Shown: one piece after another, positions 13,933-21,383 of the stretch
How the letters are laid out: each line of letters starts with the position of its first letter
Numbering within the stretch: position 1 is the stretch's first letter
NCBI GenBank assembly: GCA_001898825.1
Contig: MKVK01000027.1
Coordinates: forward strand, 23,420 to 87,419
Origin: Magnetospirillum sp. 64-120
GTDB taxonomy: Bacteria > Pseudomonadota > Alphaproteobacteria > Rhodospirillales > Magnetospirillaceae
DNA: 64,000 bases
Direction: 5' to 3'
Notes under the pieces: generated by a model
Told to the model about the DNA's origin: nothing
What the model saw: only the letters and a program-made list of their open reading frames with translations
The model's database searches: none
Program-made: the position numbers and the translations under genes

Positions 13933-14006
13933 GCACACGCAAGCGCGTGCGGCCACCCAGGTGGCTGCGAGCGGGACAACCTATATGTTCACTTTGCCGG
14001 GGTCAA
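13933..14006 (-). promoter_or_regulatory. ilvB promoter and two-hairpin leader
   Basis: On the minus strand a -35-like TTGACC (14001-14006) is followed 17 bases later by TAGGTT (13978-13983), overlapping the 3' end of miaA. The transcript would then contain two stems: GCCACC/GGTGGC (13952-13965) and GCACACGC/GCGCGTGC with one mismatch (13933-13950). No T tract follows either stem, and no valine/leucine/isoleucine-rich leader peptide was recognised. Classical attenuation is therefore not shown. Confidence 0.4.
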
Positions 14007-14933
14007 TAGAAAGTGACGAACTTTTGAAAAGATTTCATCAAAAATCCTTTCCGAAAGTTGCGTGGACAGGGTCTCGGGCTTTTCAAGTTGATTACGGAAC
14101 CAGGTCAATTGCCGTTTTGCGTAATTTCGTGTCGCCCGCTGCGCCTGCTCGATGGCCTGTTCCCTGGTCAGGGTTTGGGACAACAATCCGGCCAGTTCCG
14201 GCACGCCCAGCGCCTTCATGGCCGGAAGCGCCGGGTCAAGGTGCATGTCCAGCAGGACACGGACCTCGTCCAGCGCACCTTGTTCGACCATTTGGGCGAA
14301 CCGGCGGTCGCAATTGCCGTAAAGAATATTGCGCGGCGGGTCCAAAAACAGCGTCAGCCAGCGGGCCGCCACCGCGCCTTCCATGGGCAGGGCCTGCCAG
14401 TCGGCCAGCGATCTTCCGCTGGCTTCCAATACCTCATAGGCGCGGGCGAGACGCTGCGAATTGGCCGGGTCCAGGCGCGCCGCCATCACCGGGTCGCGGC
14501 TGGCCAACAGGGCATGGAATTCGGCATTGCCCACCTTGGCCAACAAGGCGCGGGTTTCGGCCCGCACCTCGTCGGGAATGTCGGGGGCGGGCGAGATGCC
14601 GTGCATCAGGGTACGCAGATAAAGTCCGGTGCCGCCCACCACCACCGGCAGCTTGCCGGCCTGCCAGATGGCTTCCATCTCGGCTGCCGCCATGTCCTTC
14701 CACAGGGCTGCCGAGCAATTGACTGCCGGCGACAGCACGCCGTACAGCCGATGCGGCGCCAGGGCTTCGTCTTCTTGGCTGGGCCGCGCGGTGACGACGC
14801 GCAGCACATCATAGACCTGCATGGAATCGGCGTTGACCACCACGCCGTTGAACTGGCGGGCGATGGCAAGCGCCAGACCGGATTTCCCCGAAGCGGTGGG
14901 GCCGGCGACGACGATGGCGGGACGGTCGTTCAT
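13989..14933 (-). CDS. miaA: tRNA dimethylallyltransferase
   Basis: A 314-residue enzyme that adds the dimethylallyl group to A37 of tRNAs reading UNN codons. P-loop GPTASGKSGLALAIA at the N-terminus, substrate-binding NADSMQVYDVLRV just after it, and VGGTGLYLRTLMHGI near residue 100. The ATG overlaps the stop of the small gene upstream by four bases (ATGA), so it ends the tetR-led operon. Efficient reading of leucine codons links MiaA loosely with the neighbouring amino acid genes. Confidence 0.96.
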   Translation of the reverse strand: MNDRPAIVVAGPTASGKSGLALAIARQFNGVVVNADSMQVYDVLRVVTARPSQEDEALAPHRLYGVLSPAVNCSAALWKDMAAAEMEAIWQAGKLPVVVGGTGLYLRTLMHGISPAPDIPDEVRAETRALLAKVGNAEFHALLASRDPVMAARLDPANSQRLARAYEVLEASGRSLADWQALPMEGAVAARWLTLFLDPPRNILYGNCDRRFAQMVEQGALDEVRVLLDMHLDPALPAMKALGVPELAGLLSQTLTREQAIEQAQRATRNYAKRQLTWFRNQLEKPETLSTQLSERIFDEIFSKVRHFLLTPAK

Positions 14934-15259
14934 GGGGCGATGGCGGCCACCAGGGCAAGAATGCGGCGGCGATGCCGTTCCCCCTGGCGCGACAGGTCAC
15001 AACGTCTTATGCCGGATCGTTTGATCCAGGCGGTGCCCATGGCCTTGCCGTCACACTCGACCATCCAGAAGCGGGCGTCGTGCTTGCGGCACCACTGGTC
15101 GGCCCCGGTCAGGGTTTGCGCCGGGGTGCGGGGAATCTGCCGCCACCGGATGCCGAGCGACCGGCAAAAGGCGGTGTCGCGACGAAACAGGTGCATCAGG
15201 CGCCGGGCGGCGTCGCTTTGTCGGCCGCATCGGGGATCGGCCAGTGGGATCAGGTGCAT
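14930..15259 (-). CDS. Small protein of unknown function (109 aa)
   Basis: Starts MHLIPLADPRCGRQSD behind an excellent ribosome site (GGAGGAA, six bases from the ATG) and ends ATGA-coupled to miaA, so it is very likely translated. The protein is basic (many Arg/His) with four cysteines and several tryptophans and no membrane segment or signal peptide. The central stretch FWMVECDGKAMGTAWIKRSG has a faint resemblance to acetyltransferase strands, not enough for a call. It sits between the Rph-like enzyme and miaA. Confidence 0.7.
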   Translation of the reverse strand: MHLIPLADPRCGRQSDAARRLMHLFRRDTAFCRSLGIRWRQIPRTPAQTLTGADQWCRKHDARFWMVECDGKAMGTAWIKRSGIRRCDLSRQGERHRRRILALVAAIAP

Positions 15260-15290
15260 CTTGTTCCTCCCTGGGATGGGCGGAACGCTA

Positions 15291-17819
15291 TCACCCCGCA
15301 GGGGTTCTTGCCACCACCTCGACCGTGCCGTTGTCGCCGTCCACCCGCAGCATGGCGCCTGGGGCCAGCGTGCCCATGATGCCGGGGACGTTGACCACGG
15401 CGGGGATGCCGAATTCGCGGGCGACGATGGCCCCGTGCGAGATGAAGCCGCCGGTTTCGGTGACCAGGGCGCCAATGCGCAGGAACAGGGGTGTCCAGCC
15501 GGGATCGGTGGATGGCGCCACCAGCACCTGTCCGGGGGCCAGGCGGTCCCCCTCGGTCGGCGAGGTCATCAGGCAAGCCGCGCCGGTGGCTTGGCCTGCC
15601 GCCACCCCCAGTCCGCTCCAGCCGGAATGGCCCGTGGCATGCGGGGCGGGCTTGTGTGGCGTGGGTTGACCTTCGATGACGACGTCCGGCGGCGCTTCGG
15701 TCAGACGCCGGGCATGGCTGGTTCGGCGGGCTTCGACCAGACGGCCGATGCCCGGGCCGCGCCAAAGCCCGCTGACCAGATCATCCAGATCGTCCAGGGT
15801 CAGGTAAAACACGTCGGTGGTGTCGCCCAGCAGGGACTGGCCGGTCAAGCGGCGACCCAGTTCCAGGGCCAGATGACGTTTGACGTCGGCGATGCGCACC
15901 ATGCAGGACTTGGCCATTTCGCGCAACGCGGCCTCGTTCCCGGCCTTGGCCGCCAGCTTCAAGGCCAGCCGCGACAACGGCCAGGGCAGGGCTTGGCGGA
16001 CGCGCTGTTCGGCATCCTGGCGCAAGCGCAGGCGGCGCAGGTCCATCTCGTCCAGGCCGTCATGGTCCAGCATGCAGGCCATGGTGGACAGCAGCCACGA
16101 CTGGTCCTCGCGCCAGCGGGGGTTTGAAATGTCCAGTTCATAGACGGCGCGATGGCCGTAAAGCGTCAGGAACCGTTCAAGCCCCTGGCGAAAGGCGGAA
16201 TCCGCCGGCAGGGTGCGCCAGTCGCCGCCTTGGCGCACGATCATCGCCGCCTGCGGTTCAGTCCGGGCCTGACGGGCCAGCACGGCCAGGTCACGGCCGT
16301 GATTGGCGCTGGTGATCTGGGCGGCGTCGGCCAGCAGGGCCTGCGCCAAGGATTCCCCCTGGCCGGGAACGAAGCGTCCGATCAGCGCCGACAGCATCAG
16401 ATAGGACCCGGCGGCGGCGCTTTGCAGCAGGTGCAGCGGTCGGTTGGCGCAATAATCCAGGTCCAACTGGCGGAACTGGCGGATCAGTTCGGCATCGGTC
16501 ATCGTTCGCAGGTCCCGATGCCGCAGGGATTCTGTTTTCTCGGTCAACTGGGCGAACAGGTCCGGGGCCTGTTTCTGGGCCTGGGATATCGCCTTGCCCA
16601 TGCGCAGGTTGGCGGCCAGCCGGCGCCAGCGGTGGCGCCAGCCCTGGGGCGGAGTGGGCGACGTCTCGCCCTGGTGGCCGCCCAGCAAACGGTTGGTCAC
16701 CGAAGGGGGGAAGCCGAAGCCATGCCAGAAATCCCACATCATGGCGTTGATGCGGAAATACCCCCGGCCTTCGATCAGCTTGGCCCGCACCATGCCCGGC
16801 AGCACGGTGACGCCACCGGCCTGCTGGCTGGCCTCCAGGATGGTGTTGATGGCGTGTTGCGCCACCGACCACGCCAAAGGCAAAAACGGCATGGGCATGG
16901 AATCGCGGAAGTTGCCGTTGCTCCACACATCGGGCAGTTCGGCGACCGGGGGCGGCAGATAGCGGGGCAGGGTGGTCACCGGCCGCGCTTGCAGCAGCCA
17001 GAAATCCTGGCCGTCCCACGACCATTCCACATCCTGGTGGATTTCGAAGTCGCCAAGGGAATCGCGGATGCGCACCACCAGCCGGGCCAGATGCAGGCAA
17101 GCCTGGTCGGGCAGCGCTTGATGTGGCGCGCCATCGGTGTCGCGGAGGCTGGTGCCGCCCTCGGGCCTTGGCTCGCAGACTTTTTCCTTGCGGCCCAGGC
17201 GCCGTTCGGCCACATGCGCGGTGGGGGCGTGCAGCCCCACCTGCACCACCATCTCGTCGGGGTCGCACAGCCCGCCGACCACGCTTTCCCCCAATCCGTC
17301 ATTGGCGGCGATGAACACCCGGTCCTCGCGCCCGTCGCGCGGGTCGCAGGAAAACGCCACCCCGGCGGCCAGCGTCGGCGCCATGGCCATGACGATCAGC
17401 GCCATTCGCGGCCGTCCATCCAGGCCCAGGTGCCGGCGATAGGCCTGGGCAGAATCGGAGAATCCCGAATCCCGGCAACGTCGCAACGCCGCCAGCAGTC
17501 CGGCGCGGCCGCGAACGTTCAGGCAGGATTGATGAATGCCGGCGAACGAGGCGTGACGACCGTCTTCGCCCACCGCCGATGATCGCACCGCCAGCGGCGT
17601 GTCGCCAAGCCCCAGACGGGTCAGCCCCTCTTCCAACAGGCGTAGCACCGCTTCGGGATCGACATCCAGCAGGTCGCAGGCGGCGACGTTCAACACCCCG
17701 CCCGCCGGTACACGAAAGCCGAAGCGGTGCAGTTGGACCAGCCCGTCGGCCTTGCCGCCGATGTCGGCGGCGGTGCTTAGGGCGGCTTGGTGCCAATCCA
17801 GGAACAGTGGGGTGCTCAA
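15291..17819 (-). CDS. PEP-synthase/rifampicin phosphotransferase-like enzyme
   Basis: 842 residues. The N-terminal ATP-binding domain (about 20-300) is of the PEP synthase/PPDK type (GGKADGLVQL, LAVRSSAVGEDG, ending WLLQARPVTTLPR). A long middle region (about 300-740) follows. The C-terminal phosphohistidine domain has TETGGFISHGAIVAREFGIP with the swivelling histidine at H795. The PEP/pyruvate TIM barrel of true PEP synthase is absent. This order and length match rifampicin phosphotransferase (Rph), which moves the beta-phosphate of ATP to the drug; the real substrate here is unknown. Start overlaps the tetR stop by four bases, suggesting TetR control. Confidence 0.75.
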   Translation of the reverse strand: MSTPLFLDWHQAALSTAADIGGKADGLVQLHRFGFRVPAGGVLNVAACDLLDVDPEAVLRLLEEGLTRLGLGDTPLAVRSSAVGEDGRHASFAGIHQSCLNVRGRAGLLAALRRCRDSGFSDSAQAYRRHLGLDGRPRMALIVMAMAPTLAAGVAFSCDPRDGREDRVFIAANDGLGESVVGGLCDPDEMVVQVGLHAPTAHVAERRLGRKEKVCEPRPEGGTSLRDTDGAPHQALPDQACLHLARLVVRIRDSLGDFEIHQDVEWSWDGQDFWLLQARPVTTLPRYLPPPVAELPDVWSNGNFRDSMPMPFLPLAWSVAQHAINTILEASQQAGGVTVLPGMVRAKLIEGRGYFRINAMMWDFWHGFGFPPSVTNRLLGGHQGETSPTPPQGWRHRWRRLAANLRMGKAISQAQKQAPDLFAQLTEKTESLRHRDLRTMTDAELIRQFRQLDLDYCANRPLHLLQSAAAGSYLMLSALIGRFVPGQGESLAQALLADAAQITSANHGRDLAVLARQARTEPQAAMIVRQGGDWRTLPADSAFRQGLERFLTLYGHRAVYELDISNPRWREDQSWLLSTMACMLDHDGLDEMDLRRLRLRQDAEQRVRQALPWPLSRLALKLAAKAGNEAALREMAKSCMVRIADVKRHLALELGRRLTGQSLLGDTTDVFYLTLDDLDDLVSGLWRGPGIGRLVEARRTSHARRLTEAPPDVVIEGQPTPHKPAPHATGHSGWSGLGVAAGQATGAACLMTSPTEGDRLAPGQVLVAPSTDPGWTPLFLRIGALVTETGGFISHGAIVAREFGIPAVVNVPGIMGTLAPGAMLRVDGDNGTVEVVARTPAG

Positions 17820-18406
17820 GACTTTCGCGCTCCGTCCATGAACAACGTCACCAGGATGTCCATGCGGGCCGGCAGGTCGCCGCCACCGTAAAGCCAGCTC
17901 ATCACCTGGGCCATGTACATGCCGTCCAGCGCCCGCAACAGGTCGGCGATCCCCACATCATCACGCAGGTCGCCCTGGCGTTGCCCAGCTTCCAGCAGGG
18001 TGGCGACGTTCAGGTGAAAGCCCGAGCGCTGGTCGTCGTCCAGCATGCGTTCGGGCGGCATCGACAGGCGGTGCGCCATGTAGGGGCGCAGGTAATGCTG
18101 GTGTTCGACGAACCACTGGGCGGTGCCCCGGTACAGTGCCAGCAGCCTTTGCCGTGTGTCCGGCAGGGTGGCGATCAACTTTTCCACCAGGGGCTGGTGG
18201 GCTCGGCTCAGGCGCTGGAAATGGCCGACGACGATGGCTTCCTTGGTCGGGAAATAGCGATAAAGCGTCGCCTTGGCCACATCCGCCCGTTGGGCGATGG
18301 CCTCCATGGTGACCTGGTCGAAGCCGTGGGCGTCGAACATCTCCATCGCAGTGTCGATGATGGTGGTGGCGGTCAGGTCTTTCTTGCGGGTGCGGCGGTC
18401 GGTCAT
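17816..18406 (-). CDS. TetR-family transcriptional regulator
   Basis: A 196-residue repressor-type protein. The N-terminal helix-turn-helix is MEAIAQRADVAKATLYRYF; the C-terminal two thirds are an alpha-helical ligand/dimer domain. ATG 18406 (MTDRRTRKKDL) is chosen; an earlier in-frame start would lie inside the promoter/operator. It is first in an operon with the Rph-like gene, and its own promoter overlaps two near-identical palindromes, so autorepression is likely. The inducing ligand is unknown and may be the substrate of the downstream enzyme. Confidence 0.9.
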   Translation of the reverse strand: MTDRRTRKKDLTATTIIDTAMEMFDAHGFDQVTMEAIAQRADVAKATLYRYFPTKEAIVVGHFQRLSRAHQPLVEKLIATLPDTRQRLLALYRGTAQWFVEHQHYLRPYMAHRLSMPPERMLDDDQRSGFHLNVATLLEAGQRQGDLRDDVGIADLLRALDGMYMAQVMSWLYGGGDLPARMDILVTLFMDGARKS

Positions 18407-18418
18407 GGCAGCCTTTCG

Positions 18419-18446
18419 ATACGTCGTATAAAACAATACGTCGTAT
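18419..18446. promoter_or_regulatory. Double palindromic operator for TetR
   Basis: Two identical copies of ATACGTCGTAT (18419-18429 and 18436-18446), each a palindrome ATACG-N-CGTAT, start 17 bases apart. This arrangement is typical of TetR-family operators binding two dimers. The second copy overlaps the spacer and -10 of the predicted tetR promoter. Confidence 0.8.
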
Positions 18447-18460
18447 CATTTTGTTGTCAA
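18433..18460 (-). promoter_or_regulatory. Promoter of the tetR-Rph operon
   Basis: On the minus strand a consensus -35 TTGACA (18455-18460) is followed after 16 bases by TATTGT (18433-18438). The operator palindromes cover the spacer and the expected start site, so a bound repressor would block RNA polymerase. Confidence 0.65.
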
Positions 18461-18536
18461 TCCTTCCCTTGCCAATCGCCGCGTCAGCCCGTAAAGGTGT
18501 CGCCGCCGCCAAGACCTTCCTGCCCCGGGGTGTGTG

Positions 18537-19430
18537 ATGGAAAACGTACTGACGCTGATCGCCGGAAAAGACGCAGTCCTGTCCGACGATGACGTAGCCG
18601 CCATTCGCAATGCCCTGAAGGATCTGGGGGCCCATGTGGCGGCACCGAAATGGCTGTCGCCCGGCAAGGCGACCGATGTCGCCTTTGGCCACTTGGCCCC
18701 CGAACAGGCCGATGCGTGCGCGCGCTTCGTGTTGGGCAAGGCCAAGGTGGACGTGGTGGCGCAAGCCTTGGACAACCGCCGCAAGATGCTGTTGGTGGCC
18801 GACATGGATTCCACCATGGTGGTGGGCGAGACCTTGGACGAACTGGCCGAATATGCCGGCATCAAGGACCGCATCGCCGCCATCACCGCACGGGCCATGA
18901 ATGGCGAGATCGGTTTCGAGGATGCGTTGCGCGAACGCATCGGCCTGATGGCCGGCCTGCCGGAAACCGCCTTGGCGGAAACCTGGGCCAAGACCCAATT
19001 GATGCCCGGCGCCCGCGCCCTGGTGCAGACCATGAAGGCCAACGGCGCCTATTGCGTATTGGTGTCCGGCGGCTTCACCTTCTTCACCACCCGTGTGCGC
19101 GAAGCCTGCGGTTTCGACATCGACCTGGGCAACCGCTTCATCTTCCAAGACGGCAAGCTGGCCGGGGTGGAAGACCCCATCCTGGGCCGCCAGACCAAGC
19201 TGGCCACCCTGATCAAGACAGCGGGCGAACGCAAAATTCCGCTGGCCCTGTCGGCGGCGGTGGGCGACGGCGCCAACGATCTGGACATGATCAAGGCCGC
19301 CGGCCTGGGCGTCGCCTATCAGGCCAAGCCGGTGGTCGCCGCCGAGGCGCGGGTGCGCATCGATCACGGCGACCTGACGGCGTTGCTGTATGCCCAGGGC
19401 TATGGTGACGCGGACTTCGTCGGCGCTTAA
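18537..19430 (+). CDS. serB: Phosphoserine phosphatase
   Basis: A 297-residue HAD-superfamily enzyme, the last step of serine synthesis. An N-terminal ACT-like region (1-75) precedes the catalytic domain. Motif I is DMDSTMV with the nucleophile Asp, motif II is VLVSGGFTFF, and motif III/IV is GDGANDLDMI. ATG 18537 is used; the GTG just before it adds only one residue. Divergent from the tetR operon, and its stop overlaps the stop of the convergent sulfhydrylase gene. Confidence 0.95.
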   Translation: MENVLTLIAGKDAVLSDDDVAAIRNALKDLGAHVAAPKWLSPGKATDVAFGHLAPEQADACARFVLGKAKVDVVAQALDNRRKMLLVADMDSTMVVGETLDELAEYAGIKDRIAAITARAMNGEIGFEDALRERIGLMAGLPETALAETWAKTQLMPGARALVQTMKANGAYCVLVSGGFTFFTTRVREACGFDIDLGNRFIFQDGKLAGVEDPILGRQTKLATLIKTAGERKIPLALSAAVGDGANDLDMIKAAGLGVAYQAKPVVAAEARVRIDHGDLTALLYAQGYGDADFVGA

Positions 19431-21229
19431 CCCCCAAGCGCCTGTTCCAGGTCGCGGATCAAATCCTCGGCGTCTTCCAGCCCCACCGACAGCCGCACCA
19501 CTTCCGGCCCGGCGCCGGCGGCGACGCGCTGTTCCTCGGTCAATTGCCGATGCGTGGTACTGGCCGGGTGCAGGATCAGCGACCGCGTGTCGCCGATATT
19601 GGCCAGATGGCTGAACAGGTTGACCCGTTCCACCACCCGCTTGCCGGCTTCGAAGCCGCCCTTGACGCCGAAGGTGAACACGGCGCCCGCGCCCTTCGGC
19701 AGGTATTTGTCGCGAAGGGCGGCATAGCGGCTGTTTTCCAGCCCGGCATGCGACACCCAGTCCACCGCCGGATGATCGGCCAGGAACCGCGCCACCTTCA
19801 GGGCGTTTTCGCAATGGCGCTGCATGCGGACATGCAGGGTCTCGATGCCGGTGATGGTGAAAAAGGCGTTCATCGGCGCCATGGCGGGGCCGAAGTCGCG
19901 CAACGCCACGGCGCGGGCCTTGGTGGTGAAGGCGAAGTCGCCGAAGGTTTCATAGAAGGTCAGGCCGTGATAGGCCGGTTCGGGCTGCGAAAGCCCAGGG
20001 AACTTGCCCGACTTGGCCCAGTCGAACTTGCCCGATTCGATAACGCAGCCGCCCAGGGAATTGCCGTGTCCGGCCAGGAACTTGGTGGTGGAATGGACCA
20101 CGATGTCGGCGCCCCATTCCATGGGCCGGCACAGATAGGGCGTGGCCAGGGTGTTGTCGACGATCAAGGGGATGCCCGCGTCGTGGGCCACTTGGGCCAC
20201 CGCTTCGATGTCGACGACGATGCCGCCGGGATTGGCCAGGCTTTCGATGAAGATGGCCTTGGTCTTTTCGGTGATGGCCGCCTTGAAGTTTTGCGGGTCG
20301 TGCGGATCGACGAAGCTGCAATGCCAGCCCAGCTTCTTGAACGACAGGCCGAACTGGGTCAACGAGCCGCCATAAAGATTGCGCGAGGCGACGAAATGGT
20401 CGCCCGGTTCCATCAGGGTGAAGAAGGTCAGGAATTGGGCGGCGTGGCCGGATGCAGCGGCGACGGCGGCGCGGCCGCCTTCCAGCGCCGCGACGCGTTC
20501 TTCCAGCACGCTGACCGTGGGGTTGGTCAGGCGCGAGTAGATGTAGCCGAAGCTGTGCAGGTTGAACAGGCTGGCCGCCTGGTCGGTGTCCTCGAACACA
20601 TAGGACGCGGTCTGGTAGATGGGCGTGGTCCGCGCGCCCGTCACTGCGTCGGGGGCGGCGCCGGCATGCACGGCCTTGGTGGCGAAGCCGTATTCCTGGC
20701 GCGGACGGTGCTCGGTTTCGCCCTTGTCGCGCTTGGGCTTGGGGGCTTCCTTGGGTTTGGCGGTGATGATGCCGGAATTGACCCCGTACCACCCCAATTC
20801 ACCGCCCAGCCGGCCGAATTCGATCTTCGGGCAGCGGTCCATCACCACGATCAGCCCGGCGGCCTGGGCGCGGGCGGCGGCTTCGTCGTTGCGCACGCTC
20901 AACTGCATCCACACCACCTTGGCGCCGATCTGGACGGCCTGGTCGGTGATGGGGCCGGCGGCTTCCGAGTTGCGGAAGATATCGACCATATCCACCGGTT
21001 CGGGGATGGCGGACAAGTCGGCATAGACGGTTTCGCCCAGCAATTGTTGGCCGGCCAGACCCGGATTGACCGGGATCACCCGATAGCCCTTTTCCTGCAG
21101 ATAGCGGCTGACGATATAGCTGGGGCGGTTCCAGTTGGCCGAGGCGCCGACCACGGCGATGGTGCGCACGCCGCGCAGAACTTGGCGCAGCAAATCGTCG
21201 GAATAGTCCAGGGGCGGCAGGTCGGACAC
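19427..21229 (-). CDS. CoA-binding domain fused to O-acetylhomoserine sulfhydrylase
   Basis: One uninterrupted 600-residue frame. Residues about 1-140 form a CoA-binding Rossmann domain (RTIAVVGASANWNRPSYIV, YRVIPVNPG) of the YccU type. After a charged linker (KPKEAPKPKRDKGE) comes a complete Cys/Met-metabolism PLP enzyme of the MetY type: TPIYQTASYVFED, SGHAAQFLTFFTL, and HSTTKFLAGHG with PLP lysine near K383. It should make homocysteine or methionine precursors from O-acetylhomoserine and sulfide. GTG 21229 has GGAG eight bases upstream; an ATG at 21328 lacks one. The two domains are usually separate proteins. Confidence 0.85.
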   Translation of the reverse strand: MSDLPPLDYSDDLLRQVLRGVRTIAVVGASANWNRPSYIVSRYLQEKGYRVIPVNPGLAGQQLLGETVYADLSAIPEPVDMVDIFRNSEAAGPITDQAVQIGAKVVWMQLSVRNDEAAARAQAAGLIVVMDRCPKIEFGRLGGELGWYGVNSGIITAKPKEAPKPKRDKGETEHRPRQEYGFATKAVHAGAAPDAVTGARTTPIYQTASYVFEDTDQAASLFNLHSFGYIYSRLTNPTVSVLEERVAALEGGRAAVAAASGHAAQFLTFFTLMEPGDHFVASRNLYGGSLTQFGLSFKKLGWHCSFVDPHDPQNFKAAITEKTKAIFIESLANPGGIVVDIEAVAQVAHDAGIPLIVDNTLATPYLCRPMEWGADIVVHSTTKFLAGHGNSLGGCVIESGKFDWAKSGKFPGLSQPEPAYHGLTFYETFGDFAFTTKARAVALRDFGPAMAPMNAFFTITGIETLHVRMQRHCENALKVARFLADHPAVDWVSHAGLENSRYAALRDKYLPKGAGAVFTFGVKGGFEAGKRVVERVNLFSHLANIGDTRSLILHPASTTHRQLTEEQRVAAGAGPEVVRLSVGLEDAEDLIRDLEQALGG

Positions 21230-21383
21230 GGGCGGAACTCCGGTAATGGCGGGGTGGGAATGGTGGCCGCCGCGCCGTCCGGGGTCAATGGTCCAAAGGT
21301 CGGGCCGATAAGGTCTCTGGCACGTCATGCGAAAGCATGCTTAAGTTATCCATCGTAAGGCTTTCAGGTATTCGATTTCTTCC

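Noticed and set aside
15291-17819. True phosphoenolpyruvate synthase or pyruvate phosphate dikinase
   Set aside because: The C-terminal PEP/pyruvate-binding barrel is missing; the phosphohistidine domain is at the very end.
21230-21383. SAM-II-type riboswitch before the O-acetylhomoserine sulfhydrylase gene
   Set aside because: Looked for because such genes often have one in alphaproteobacteria; the conserved pseudoknot blocks were not found. Only a CATGC-GAAA-GCATG hairpin (21326-21339) is present.
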